Source: Tiliqua scincoides (lineage: Eukaryota > Chordata > Lepidosauria > Squamata > Scincidae). From it: a stretch of 64,000 nucleotides of DNA. Every line of letters begins with the position of its first letter. The stretch's first letter is position 1. Shown here one piece after another: positions 9,567 through 23,249 of this stretch. A model generated the notes under the pieces. It searched no databases, was not told the DNA's origin, and worked only from the letters and a program-made list of their open reading frames with translations. A program made the translations under genes and the position numbers. The DNA is taken from the NCBI RefSeq assembly GCF_035046505.1, contig NC_089823.1, positions 230,414,604-230,478,603 of the forward strand, given 5' to 3'.

Positions 9567-10449
9567 GTCTAGTTCACATTACTTCTTGATGTGTGAAAGC
9601 TAACACACGTTGAATTTTATAACAGATTCACGCAGTGCTTATGTTTGATTCAATCACCTTGCAAGGGGAACATCACACCAGTGTGGACACTCATTTTCAA
9701 AGTTTTGCTCTTGTGTGGTAGATACCAGTTCTCACTTTTGAGGCTGGGTCAAAACAACACAGACATTCTTTTACACAACTGGCTTTATTACTTCAGAAGT
9801 GAAACTCCTGTTCAAGAAACATATTTTTGGAAGCACACCAAAGAGACAGTTCACAGTAATGTTGACCATTCTGTGATGATTTTCCGAGTGAAGGATACAT
9901 CACTGATCTCCTCAGCTAGAAGTTGTCCAGCCCAGCTAGGTGGGATGTCAGCTTATGCACCCCCATTTGCAAAAGACACATCTGGAGCTGGGAATTATTG
10001 TATGCTGATTGATCAAGCATGCATGCATGAACCAATGGTAAGGACAAACTTACAGAACCATTTGGGATGTTTATAGGTAATCTGCCCTGTTTGAATGAAC
10101 ATGAACAGGAGTTCATGATGAACATGAATTCAAAAGACCCAGTGGGCCATGGGATGAAATACCAGTTCATAGTTTCAATACCAGTTCATAATCACCACAG
10201 TTAGGTTTCAAAAGGCTTACCTTACTTGGTAGAGTAAGGTATGGGCAATTTTAATAATGAGCAGGATTTGAATCAAATTAAGGCTACTAAGACTCTTAAG
10301 GACTGGTGTGTTGATTTGGGCCAATGGACTTTTCTTTCTTGCGTACAAAGACAAGGCAACAATCCTTTGTGCAACTCCGTGTCTGTCAGTGTTTTTCTAC
10401 AACCTTGATATGCCTGCTCAGAAGTAAATCCCACTACCTTCCCAAGTGT

Positions 10450-10628
10450 GGACCCAATCCTATCCAATTTTCCATTCCCAGTGCAGCTGTGCCAATGGGG
10501 CTAGCACTGCATCCTGTGGTGGGGAAACAGTCTCTGAGGCCTTCTCAAGGTATGAGAACATTTGTTCCCTTACCATGGGGCTGCACTGCGGTTGCACTGG
10601 TGCTGGAAAGTTGGATAGGATTGGGCCC
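10450..10628. mobile_element. 179-bp MITE of the GGGCCCAATCCTAT class
   Basis: Ends GGACCCAATCCTATCC and GGATAGGATTGGGCCC, with subterminal AGTGCAGC/TGGTGCTGGAAAG also inverted. The 3-bp duplication is not clean here; AAGTGT occurs on both sides. Confidence 0.8.
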
Positions 10629-10699
10629 TAAGTGTGCATTGTGTTGTAGCTTCAGTTAATGAAAAACCTCAGTCCAGTCCAGGTGCGCTTACTTTCCCC

Positions 10700-11092
10700 T
10701 ACTCTTTAACCTGTGGGTTGTGACCTCCATGGGGTCATGAAGCCTCATTGGGGAGGGGGGCATGGCAACCATTCAAAGCCTGTGCCAGAGAGGGCTTGAA
10801 TCCAATCCAATAATGGCACTTCCTTGTCAAAACTGAGTTCTTGATATTGTCCTGCACAGCCTCTTCTTACTGTCTTGCCCCACAGCTCCTAAGACCAGCC
10901 CTGTTCAGCTCCTACCTCACAGGGTTGTTATGAAGACACAGGAGGTAGGGGGAAATAGGGTAGGTGGGGGGAGGAGACAGGGGTGGGCAGATCAGGTTCC
11001 AGGGGAGGGGTGGGATTAGTGGTGGGTCCCCAGTCTCATACTTTATTTGTTTTTGGGGATTGTGGTATGAAAAAGGTTGAAGGCCACTGCCC
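10700..11092. mobile_element. Degenerate hAT-like element
   Basis: Left CTTTAACCTGTGGGTTGTGACC and right AAAAAGGTTGAAGGCCACTG read as worn Charlie-type ends. No clear target duplication. Confidence 0.45.
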
Positions 11093-11559
11093 TACTCTGC
11101 GAGCTTAGCTTATTGTGCAGAGGGACTGCATCTATAATTTTTGCTGATCAAAACAAGTGCTGATCCACATATAATGATTACTGTAATGTCATAATCCCAA
11201 AATAGACCCCTTTTTTGTTTATTAATCTTGCTCCTGTTGTAGAGTCTTTGAGCCCCCCTCTTCCTCCCTAATGGAGCTGGCTGATGAGGCTCAGCTGTCC
11301 CAGAAGAGCATGGGAGAGAGAGTCTGTTCCACTTGCATTGGGTAGCATCCCCACAGCATGGCTCAGCACCTCCCCCAAGCATCACCTTGGAAGGGTCACA
11401 GGCGCATCTCCATCACCTCCAAGATACGCGCATGCCCTTCTCGTGCTCACATCCCCTTTCCCCCCACCCTCCAAGCCTGGACCTCCACAACCCCCCCTCC
11501 AGTGGTCTTTTCCCATGTTGCAAGCCCCCAGGCCCGGACCTCCCCCAGCCCAGAACTCC

Positions 11560-11880
11560 GAGAGGGGAGGGGCACTGAGAAGAGGTGGCCTCCGAGCATG
11601 TGCAGAGTGCCCCTCCCTGGTCAGGAGGCGGCCGTGGGAAGGGCGCGGGCGGGTTGCGCCCCGGCAGCTCTCGTGGGCGCGGGGAAGGGGCTGCGGGAGC
11701 ATCGCCAGCGGCAGCCGAGCGGCGCGTCCTGCGGCTGCTCCTGCCATTGGCTTAAAATAGCATCTCTCCAGCGCCCCGCCGGGCGGGCAGGGCTGGGCAG
11801 GGCTCCCCGCTCCTCCTCCCGGGCTCGGCCGGCTGCCCTCCCTCCTCCCTGGTCTGCGGCTCCGTCCGGCGGCGGCGAGC
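11560..11880 (+). promoter_or_regulatory. USP13: USP13 CpG-island promoter and 5' UTR
   Basis: CpG density rises sharply from about 11560 to 12060. Features seen are an inverted CCAAT box (CCATTGGC, 11744-11751), an AT-rich TTAAAATA just after it (11753-11760), and GC boxes around 11775-11800. This arrangement is typical of a housekeeping promoter. A long open frame crossing here on the plus strand is not in the USP13 frame. Confidence 0.65.
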
Positions 11881-12036
11881 ATGGAGCGGGCCGCGCTGTT
11901 CGGGGACGGCCGGGAGGCTCCGATGGCTGCGGGGGACGTGGGCGAGCTGCTGGTGCCCTACATGCCCACCATCCGCGTGCCCAAGACCGGCGACCGCGTC
12001 TACAAGACCGAGTGTGCCTTCTCCTACGACTCGCCC
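11881..12036 (+). CDS. USP13: USP13 exon 1 (coding part)
   Basis: 52 codons, [10 protein letters not shown] then [20 protein letters not shown], ending FSYDSP before GTAAGT. Human starts MQRRGALFG and is four residues longer here. ATG at 11881 has G at +4; Met15 (11923) is an alternative start. Confidence 0.95.
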
Positions 12037-15000
12037 GTAAGTGGCCTCCCCCTCCCCTTCCCAGGGGGCGCCCAGCTCCCTCCTCCACGCTTCTCATGGG
12101 TCCCCCACCCGTGTCCCGTCCTATTCTGTCCCCACAGGGTGCTTCCCCCCCAGCCCATGCACTACCAGTAAGATGCCCCATCAAAGACCCTTGGCACCAT
12201 TCAACCTGCTCCCCAGCTCTTGAGGATGCCCCACCAGCTCTCAGTGCTGTTCCCCCAGTCCCACTGGCTGGCCTCCTGCCTCTCCCAGTCCCTGCCCTTT
12301 GCCAGTCAGCTGTACGCTACCCTCTCCCTGCTTCTCATGCGTCCCCCCACCCATCCTGTCCTCAATGGGTGCTTTCCCCCAGCCCATGCACTACCGGGAA
12401 GACACCCTACCAAGGACCCCTGGCACCATTCAATCCCCCAGTCCCACTGGCTCATCTCCTGCCTCTCCCAATTCCTACCCTTTACCAGTCAGCTGTAGGC
12501 TACCTTCTCCCCACCAGCAATCAGCACCCAGGGCCATTGGTTGTGCAGTGCCACTGCCCCCACAGCAATTCAAGCTTAAGTGTTTGGGTTCCCCCAAGTT
12601 CTTGGGGTTTTCTTGATTTGCCAAACCGGGCCTGAACATGTCTCCTCCCACCAAGGGATACTCCCTCATACAGTGCCCCTGAAACTCCCCATCCCCCCCT
12701 TCCTTATGGGATGGTCTTATCTTGTTACTTTGGCTGATGGAGTTCTCCCCCAATTCCCTGGTGTCCTGTCACTCTACTTGGCTTTCTCAATGTCTGTTGG
12801 ATCTACCTACATCATCAGCTTATGGCTCCATAGGGTGCCTCTGACACTGTCCAGTCTCCAGCTTGCTTTGCAACCCTTTGGGATCTTCCTGGGATCTTAA
12901 TCTGGCTCCAGGCCACCACACTGCTCAGAGAAGGCTCAGCCTCTGACCTCAAGCTGGCTATTGTTATCGGGTGCTCTCCTCCACCCCAGTACTGGTAGTC
13001 GACCCCCAAGGCAAATCTTTGCTGTCCCTAGTCTGCCTAACCCTACCCATTGTATCACCCATCAGATCTCCATGCCCAAGTTCCAAAATCCATGTCAAGT
13101 TCTAAATCTCTTTCTTCCCACCCTTCTCGTTATGCACATACTACTTGTCTGAATTCCAGATCCTATTAGGTTGCAAGCATGCCTTTCAAAATATCCACCT
13201 TAATGCAAATCTTTCCCTTCCAAACCAGAACCAAAGTTGAAGCCCCTGGGATGTTTCCCTAATCAGTCCTGGTGCAGCACTCCCATTTTCACACACATAG
13301 TGAAGCGTGCTCACCCCTTTCTCCATCACCCTGTCTTAACTGCTCACGAGTCTCCCCTTGTTCTCCAGGCTAGCCTACCACCTTCAACTCACTTACTCAC
13401 TGCCACTTGGTGCCTTCTAGAGATCAGAATTCTCTTCTTACCACCCAGGCAAATTGCTCTAGAGTTATTCAGTCCCCTTCTACTCATCTTTCCTTGCAAG
13501 CCATTCTTCACTTTTGCCTCTGCTGCCTCGGAACTGCCAAAGAGTGTGATGAGATCTTAATGTTTACCCTTCCATGCAAGACAAAGCATGCAATCCATAT
13601 GTAGAATGTTTCTGAATGTATGTGCATTTTTTGGGTGGTGTGTATACCTTCACAATATGAGTGTGCATGCCTGTGTTCCCATGACTTCCATATCAAAAAT
13701 ATTGCCACGCTTGGCACAGCCCTTGATACCTGTTCTCAGCAGGTGACGAACTCTTATCTCATTTCCATGTGGCAAAGCTGCTTTTGTGTAACTTGGAGGG
13801 GTTTGTGCACACGCACCTGTCCTTTGGAGGCACTGAATTTAGCAACACAGAAGTGTTTGTATTTTGAGAGGGACACTGATGTGCTTCTGCCAGCTGGGAT
13901 TTCCTGATGCCTCCCCTGGTTTCAGCACATTGCGAAGTAGAAGTGGCTTGGGATTGTAGGAGGCAAAGGTGTAAATTCTCTCTTTAAAAATAGCTTGAGC
14001 CAGTGTTACTTTTCCTGTGCAGCTGGAACCAAGGACTGCAAAGTGTAGATGAGTGGGTTTCTCCCCTTCTGTCGAGTCTTCCTGACTTTGTGTGCTTCTG
14101 AGCGTGGTGGTGGTAGTCTTATTTTGCAGTCCTGATTTACAACTGGCCTGTCACAGAAGAATAGGACGCACTTTACTGGCTGGTTTCATCTGGACCCTGC
14201 GTTCTGGTCCCTGGGGGATTTTGAAATAATGGATTAGACACAGATTTCCCCCCCCCTTCGTTGTCCTGTTTATCCTGCTAACCTTCTGGCCAGCTGTCTG
14301 TGACTTTGCTGAGCATCCTCATGTCCTTGCTTTTGCACTTCTGTGCTAAAAGGGACAGTTCACAGGCAGAATGAACACATAACAAATGATTGTGTTTGTA
14401 CTCTTTATGCACCTATAATTAAAATCACTGGCACCAATTGGAGTTTTTTCCTGGGGCAAGCAGTAGTGGTAGCACCCCCAATCTGTATTGGCCCACAATG
14501 GGGGCAAAAAAAAAACCTCTTTCTTCTGTGGTCCAGATCCAGATTGGTTCCTAGCTGCTATTTACATTAGAACAATCAAGCTGTATAATCAAGCTGTATA
14601 ATCTGTTTTAGCTAATCATCCAGTTTCTTTATATATAGATCATATATAGGCACACACACTCTCTATTTTTTCCCTGTGAAAAAAACTTGGAGTGTGCATG
14701 ATTTGTGTGGAGTGTGCATGGAGTAGAGCAGGAAAAGGGGTGGGGGAAATGGCTAAACAAGAATTCCACCCAAGGGTTGCAACTTTAATTCCATTTGGGG
14801 GTCTGCTTAGCTGCTCTGAAGTAAATATAAATACATCTGGAGATCAGTGAAGGATGTTTGGAAAATAAGGGTGGAGATTTTTTGTTTTGTTTTTACCATT
14901 CCTTATCCAATTTGAGTGCATGTATGAAATAGTACCAATTAAAATATGTGAAATGGGTGGATGTTCTGGTTTGTGTCACTTTGAATTCAGGGTCATAATC

Positions 15001-18000
15001 TTTTCCCTTTGGGCATGTCTTGGAATTGCTTTCTTTGAGGGTTGGATGGCAGTTACTAAGTACATCCCCATAGTACTTGAACCTGCTGTGGTCCCCTGTG
15101 TGGCAGATAGGGACAGTAGGAGGCCAGTGAGGACTCTTCTGCCTATGCAATTGAAGTGCGAAGTGGTTGAGATGAAGTTGTGGAACCCCATTTGCAAGAT
15201 TTCAGTGGTGCTACAAGCCCGCGAAGGCACAAACACAGCATCGCTTTTTGATTTGTTAGGCCCTTAACACAGTTAAAATGTTTTATTTGTAACAAGTGCC
15301 TGGTTCAGTCTTCCAGGATTGTACTACTTGTCCCTCAAAATGGCCATGGCGCCAGAAGATTGGAGGATAGCAAATGTCACGCCTATCTTTAAAAAGGGAA
15401 AGAAGGGGGATCCGAGAAACTATAGGCCAGTCAGCCTAACATCTATACCGGGTAAGATGGTGGAGTGCCTCATCAAAGATAGGATCTCAAAACACATAGA
15501 CGAACAGGCCTTGCTGAGGGAGAATCAGCATGGCTTCTGTAAGGGTAAGTCTTGCCTCACGAACCTTATAGAATTCTTTGAAAAGGTCAACAGGCATGTA
15601 GATGCGGGATAACCCGTAGACATTATATATCTGGACTTTCAGAAGGCGTTCAACATGGTCCCTCACCAAAATCTACTAAAAAAACTCCACAGTCAGGGAA
15701 TTAGAGGACAGGTCCTCTCCTGGACTGAGACCTGGTTGAAGACCAGGAAACAGAGAGTGGGTCTCAATGGACAATTTTCACAATGGAGAGAGGTGAAAAG
15801 CTGTGTGCCCCAAGGATCTGTCCTGGGACCAGTGCTTTTCAACCTCTTCATAAATGACCTGGAGACATGGTTGAGCAGTGAGGTTGCAAAGTTTGCGGAC
15901 GACACCAAACTTTTCCTAGTGGTGAAGACCAGAAGTGATTGTGAGGAGCTCCAGAAGGATCTCTCCAGACTGGCAGAACGGGCAGCAAAATGGTAGATGC
16001 GCTTCAATGTCAGTAAGTGTAAAGTCATGCACATTGGGGCAAAAAATCAAAACTTCACATATAGGCTGATGGGTTCTGTCTGTGACAGGTCAGGAGAGAG
16101 ATCTTGGGGTGGTGGTGGACAGGTCGATGAAAGTGTCGACCCAATGTGCGGCGGCAGTGAAAAAGGCCAATTCTATGCTTGGGATCATCAGGAAGAGTAT
16201 TGAGAACAAAACGGCTAATATTATAATACTGTTGTACAAATCGATGGTAAGGCCACACCTGGAGTATTGTGTTCAGTTCTGGTCGCTGCATCTCAAAAAA
16301 GACATAGTGGAAATGGAAAAGGTGCACTAAGCAACTAAGAGAGCAACTAAGCAACTTAGAGAGCAACTAAGTTGATTACTGGGCTGGGGCACCTTCCTTA
16401 TGAGGAAAGGCGTTTGGGCCTCTTCAGCCTAGAAAAGAGATGCCTGAGGGGGAACATGATTGAGACATACAAAATTATTCAGGGGATGGACAGAGTGATG
16501 CTCTTTACACTCTCACATAATACCAGAACCAGGGGACATCCACTAAAATTGAGTGTTGGGAGAGTTAGAACAGACAAAAGAAAATATTTCTTTACTCAGT
16601 GTGTGGTTGGTCTGTGGAACTCCTTGCCACAGGATGTGGTGATGGCGACTGGCCTGGATGCCTTTAAAAGGGGATTGGACAAGTTTCTGGAGGAAAAATC
16701 CATTACGGGTTACAAGCCATGATGTGTGTGTGCAACCTCCTGATTTTAGAAATGGGCTATGTCAGAATGCCAGATGCAAGGGAGGGCACCAGGATGCAGG
16801 TCTCTTGTTGTCTGGTGTGCTCCCTGGGGCATTTGGTGGGCCGCTGTGAGATACAGGAAGCTGGACTAGATGGGCCTATGGCCTGATCCAGTGGGACTGT
16901 TCTTATGTAGGGAGGACAGTTGTCATTTTTTGTTTCTTTGGTTTGCTTAAATAGGCTATAATTCAGGGTGTTTTTTTTTTTTTCTTAGCCCAAAATAAGC
17001 CCAAAAGAGGTTTATTTTCCAGTCTTGCAATGTATCCTTCTTCTTGTCCTGAAAATTCTCATCTAGGTTGGGGACTGTATGTCCTGCAGTGGCCATTCTG
17101 GTCATTAGGTCACAGTCACTATTAAGTGGGAGTAGGTGCCTGAATTTTGTTTTCTTTTTCAGTTGAATCTATTAGACTGTAAGCTGCTATCATAAATTGT
17201 AAACTGACTTTAGTACTTTAGCAGAAGGTGGTAAATAGATGTACTTGCATGATAAGTAAGATGACAGTGTGAAAATGTTCTGGGAAAGTAGACAAAGAAA
17301 TTAACTCAAAAGCATACACTGAATAAAGTGAAGAGTGAGGTGTCTGTCCTTCCCAGCACTTTTAGTGACATGCATTTAGTTTGCTGCCAAGTATATATTT
17401 CAGTTAACCTCTGAATTTTAGATATTGAATTGCCCATTTTCCATTTTGTCATAGGAATTTAGATTTTGAATCTATAGGGTATTCAAGGGTGACTCAGCTG
17501 CCTGGTGTTTGTCATCTCTTGTTGGAAGACAGGTTATTTTTATAACCCATACACTTTAGATCTCAAGTGTCACCCAGCAGCCCTCACCGAACAGAGACTT
17601 ACACTGATTAGAAAGACCAAAGACAACTCTAAAACCACACTGTCGATTGGAAACATTTAAGGTGGACCAGCTAGGAAAATGTTTTCCCATTGCTAAAAGC
17701 TCATAGTGTTATTTTACTCAAGCAACTTCCTTTTTGTTCTCTTTTGCTTAAATTGGGACTAAATCTGTAATAATTCAGTTTCTGACTGGGTTATGTGCTG
17801 AGGCCATATTTACGCACCGTGAATTACATGACATTATGGCAGATGGCATGAACTCTAAGGAGTTATCATGTAGCCCTGTATTCTCTGCTCAAAGAGATGC
17901 ATCATACCTTCCCCAGGTGATCCTTGTTGGTGGAGTCTGAGTAGGGCTGGCCCATTCATGATCTCAACTGAAGCTGTTGCTTCAGGCAGCAGGTTGGGGG

Positions 18001-20629
18001 TTGCCTCTCTCTGTCTACCTACTTGCCTCCATTGCTACTCCTTCTCCTACCCCCCTCCCCGAGAAGAAAAGGGACAGAGAGGAAGGGGACAGAGAGGAAG
18101 GGGACATGTGGAAGGGGACAGAGGGGGACAGAGAGGAAGGGGACATGTGGAAGGGGACAGAGGGGGACAGAGAGGAAGGGGACATGTGGAAGGGGACAGA
18201 GGGGGACAGAGAGGAAGGGGACATGTGGAAGGGGACAGAGGGGGACAGAGAGGAAGGGGACATGTGGAGGGAAGGAAAGTGCTGAACTAAAACACTGGCG
18301 AGTGGGAGAAGCAGAGAGGCTAGTACATCATTGGTTAAGGCGGCAGCATTTGTCATTCCTTGTCAGGCGATCTTGAGCCAACCCTGAGGCTGAGCTAGTA
18401 GGTACTGCATTCTGGACAGGTTTTGCCTTAACAGCAATATTGGCCCCAAGTGCAGCTCTTGAACATTCTTCTTCAGGATGAGTGGCAACCATTCATTTAT
18501 AAGGGAGAATATCAAAGGGTGTACTTGGGGACACCACTGTGGGTGAATCCTTCCCTGCGACTTAGGTCAGGGCATGTTTTATGCCCTCTCACCTGTGTCT
18601 CAGGCTGTATTTCCCTCCATTCTATTCTTTGGTCACATTAAGTATAATCAAATCCAGGGAACCGTTTAATGTATGAGAACAGAACTAAGTTTCTCCTTGA
18701 ACCTGACTGCTTGGTTGAATTCTTCTGTGTGTTGGCTGACTTTGGCTTGAATCATCAGGAGCTTTTTGGCACAGTTACTGTGATGCACCAACTCTCATGT
18801 CATACTGAGGTCTGGTTTTCACAGTCTGCTATGTGCAGGGGTACAGGATAGACATGCTTTGCCCTTTTGATAGAGGTTGTTACTTAATGGCTCTTTTCTT
18901 TCTTCCAACACAGTGATTCTCTTTTGGAAGGAACACCCAAGTCATTCCTCAAATTCATCTTCGGGAAACTATCTCCCATTTTCTCCCTCTTGAACTGTTT
19001 TTTAAAATGCACATAACGTGTACACAGGGGAAAAGTAATCGCATTTAGGGAGCTAGTTTAATGGCCAATGACGCAACTACTGTATATAATTTGGCAGTGA
19101 AAGGAAATGAGGGTGAAGATTTACTAGAGTGCTCAAAAACCACAAAGGGAGTTCAAACAGGGTTTGACTGATTTTGTTCCCACTCACTTAATCTGGGGGA
19201 ATCCTACAGCTAACACTCAGTGGAGCCCTGGGGAAAGCAGTGAGAATGAAGAGAGACTAAGAGTGGGGAGGAGAGAAGAACTTCTAAGAAGGGGAAGGGG
19301 CAGAGTAAAAGGGGGGGGGAATGTGGGGGAAGGAGAAATTACTGAGGTTTCCCAGAGGAACATAGGGGAAGGAAGGGGAGATTTTAGAAGCAACAAAACT
19401 CTGTTTGGATTTAAGGCAGTGGTTCCCAAACTTGTCGGGACTGTGACATCTTTGGAATGAAGCAGTGTATGATGATGGTGACATCGCCACCATTAACTTC
19501 CTGTTTCTGAGGCCTAATGCGAGCCCTTAAACAGTGGTAAGGAGGTCACTTTACTAGAGCAACAAATTTTAATGAAAATGTATATAAAATGTTTTATAGA
19601 TGGTACATGACACCAGTAAAACTGGTAAAAATGAATCAGAACATATCAAAAAATTGTTGGAAGTGTAAATGTGAAGAAGGGACGTTTTATCATATGTGGT
19701 GGACATGTAAAAAAATGCAATTATACGGTAAATGGTAAGGAATATAATACAAGAGATTGTTAGATTTACGATACTGCTGAAACCAGAGTTATTTTTGCTT
19801 AATGTCACCTTAGATGTTATAGATAAAGAAAATGATGTGTATTTAGTTATTATGATATTAACTGCTGCAAGGATTTTATATGCTAGATACTGGAAAGATA
19901 TTAAAATTCCAACGAAAGATGAATTAATAGAGAAAATAATGAATGTGGCGGAAATGGATAGGCTTACAGAGATTTTGGATCAACAGCGTAAACCGACACA
20001 GATGGAGCAATGGAGACCATTTTATGCTTGGTTGAAAATGAAGTTGTAGATATATAAGATAGGGTATTTAGATGAATATACTGTATACATGATATATTAT
20101 ACAGGATATGACATGATAGATAAATGATATTAAGAGGTTAAACTAGAAGTGTCCTAACCTATGATATCTTGGTGTGGTATGGAAATTGCTGCAGGGGACA
20201 AAAAAGCTCTGCAAAGAATTATTAAGATCGCGCAGCACATCATCAACCTTCATCTACCAGCTTTGGAGGACATCTATACATCTCGCTGTCTGCAGAACAC
20301 ATAGTATTCTGAGAGACCCCTTCCACCCGGCTAATAAGTTCTTTGAACTGTTGCCTTCGGGTAGATGATACAGAACTCTTACAGCAGCACCACATGATTC
20401 CTGAACAGTTTTTATCCCACAGCCATAATTATGTTGAATAAGGCGATATAGTTGTTACGAGGCTCCTGGGCATTATGGTCTGTTATACTGTTTTTATATT
20501 ATGATGCATGTCGTATAGAATGTGTGGGTGAGTTTGTAGAGTGTGATTGTTGGAATTGTAGTATATATTAATGCTTGTATCTCAAAGGTGCATAAATTTC
20601 GTTGTGCTGTAGCACAATGACAATAAAGT

Positions 20630-20682
<53 letters not shown>

Positions 20683-23216
20683 AGAAGAACAAGATTAGAA
20701 GATATGTGTTGATTGTTTAGATATATTGATATATGATTGCCTGCACCCTCCAACGGTGTGTTTTTGTGTTTTTTTTTTTGTGTGTGTTGTGTATTGAGTT
20801 TGTGTTTGTTATGTGTTTGTTTATATTTGTTGTTTGTTTTTATTTTGGAAAATAATTAAAAAATTAATTTAAAAAAAACAGTGGTGAGACGGTCAGGGTG
20901 AACGGGAGGGCTTTTCACCACACACAGTTTTTGCATGCTACAGATCTGCTTGTTGTGCAGAGTCTCCTGCTGCTGTCTGGAGGCTTGCACCATGGTCTCA
21001 CTGCCAGGCAGTGTTGCTCCAGCAAGTTCTGGGGCATTGCTACACACAGATTGCGAAACCACTGATTTAAGGAATAAACATGGGTCTGTTTTAGTTTTGG
21101 AGAATTGGACTCCATGGATCAGTTAAGGGTGAGTTGATGAAATGGTTCAGTGGAAAATGTGGTTTTTGGATCTGTGGCTTCAAATTATGCATGTCATTTT
21201 TATGGCCTTTGCTCTTAGGCAGGCACCAAGTACTTGGGTTTAGATGCATGTCTTCTGTTGGTCTTCAATTAATCAGAATGAACTGTAATGAAATATTGAC
21301 CATGTAATACATCTGTGAGTGGCTATCTAGGAATCAGTGCTGGTTATATCTTTCCCTGTAATATTGTAGACTAGAGATTGGCTACTGGAGGCCCCTATTT
21401 CAAATTTTGCCCCTGAAGGGAAGTGTTTGACCTTCCTAGTTATTTGGCAGCAGGTCTTGTCTCTTTTAAAACTTAAAAGCAGATTGTGGGGGCAAATTGG
21501 ATTGTGGGCTTGGCCCTTCCTCAAATGACCTGTCAGGAAAATTAGCTGCTGTCCAAGGTTGTAGTTGGCCATAAAAAATAAATGTATCTTAAACCATACC
21601 AGCTCTGTGACATTTCATTTCTATCCCACTTCTTACCAACAGTCAGGATGAGTAACAGTTTCATGAAAAGAGTAATCTAACAAAAACAAACAAACAAAAA
21701 ACCTCAATTAAATTACAGATTAAAATATAGGAATAAAAATAACTGTTAAAAGCCAGTCCAGACATGACAGGTGTGGTTCAGATTTTGATGGAGTTCTAGG
21801 GGAAGGGATATTGACCTCACGTCTGGATATGACCACTGAGATAAGTTGAGACCCTTAGCCAGCCTACTTAAGGCCTATGGGTCAGTGCCTTTTTGAGCTC
21901 TTGGTGTTCTCCTTCTTGAGAAAGAGACTGCCAAGAAATCTTCCAAAATTGCGTGGGTATCTCTTGTGTCTATAGAAGTGTAATACGTGGAACACAAACC
22001 ATGAAACTGTGACAGTTCATTGTAGCAGGGATGTGTGGTGGGTGGGGAGGCTCTGCCTCACCTTGCTCCCCACCTACCACACGTCCATGCATTGTAGAGG
22101 CAGTAGACAGAATAGTGCTAGAGCAGTGGTTCCAAAACTTTTTGCACTTGGGTACACCTTAGCAACCCATTTCTATAAATTGTACCCTCATATTAGATCC
22201 TCAAGGCATTCTAATACGGACCTGCCTTTTCCCACCATTATTCAATTCTTTTTCAAGTACCCCTAAAGGTTCCAGCATGTACCCTAGGTTGAGATTCACT
22301 GTGCTAGAGAAGAAGTAGGAGTTGCTTCCCAGTTCATCGACCACTTTCATCGACCTGGCAGATGCGCTTCAATGTCAGTAAGTGTAAAGTCATGCACATT
22401 GGGGCAAAAAATAAAAACTTCACATATAGGCTTATGGGTTCCGAGCTGTCTGTGACAGATCAGGAGAGAGATCTTGGGGTGGTGGTGGACAGGTCGATGA
22501 AAGTGTCGACCCAATGTGCGGCGGCAGTGAAGAAGGCCAATTCTGTGCTTGGGATCATTAGGAAGAGTATTGAGAACAAAACGGCTAATATTATAATGCC
22601 GTTGTACAAATCGATGGTAAGGCCACACCTGGCATATTGTGTCCAGTTCTGGTCACCACATCTCAAAAAAGACATAGTGGAAATGGAAAAGGTGCAAAAG
22701 AGAGTGACTAAGATGATTACGGGGCTGGGGCACCTTCCTTACGAGGAAAGGCTACGGTGTTTGGGCCTCTTTAGCCTAGAAAAGCCTGAGGGGGGGCATG
22801 ATTGAGACATACAAAATTATGCAGGGGATGGACAGAGTGGATAGGGAGATGCTCTTTACACTCTCACATAACACCAGAACCAGGGGACATCCACTAAAAT
22901 TGAGTGTTGGGAGAGTTAGAACAGACAAAAGAAAATATTTCTTTACTCAGCGTGTGATTGGTCTTTGGAACTCTTTGCCACAGGATGTGGTGATGGCGAC
23001 TGGCCTGGATGCCTTTAAAAGGGGATTGGACAAGTTTCTGGAGGAAAAATCCATTATGGGTTACAAGCCATGATGTGTATGCGCAACCTCCTGATTTTAG
23101 AAATGGGTTATGTCAGAATGCCAGATGCAAGGGAGGGCACCAGGATGAGGTTTCTTGTTATCTGGTGTGCTCCCTGGGGCATTTGGTGGGCCGCTGTGAG
23201 ATACAGGAAGCTGGAC

Positions 23217-23249
<33 letters not shown>

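Larger units (their letters stand above)
19417..21064. mobile_element. hAT-like element interrupted by an L1
   Basis: Starts CAGTGGTTCCCAAACTTG and ends GCGAAACCACTG, flanked by a perfect 8-bp duplication ATTTAAGG (19409-19416, 21065-21072). The hAT sequence proper is 19417-19538 plus roughly 20886-21064, about 300 bp. Confidence 0.85.

Noticed and set aside
11358-12635. 425-codon plus-strand open frame across the USP13 promoter and exon 1
   Set aside because: It overlaps exon 1 in a different frame, is Pro/Ser/His-rich from GC and pyrimidine bias, spans a tandem repeat, and matches no family I know.
18069-18268. CRISPR array or repeat protein gene
   Set aside because: Units are contiguous with no unique spacers, and the open frames follow from the 39-bp period.
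19164-19460. 98-codon open frame as a small gene
   Set aside because: Purine-rich low complexity running into a hAT end; no recognisable domain.
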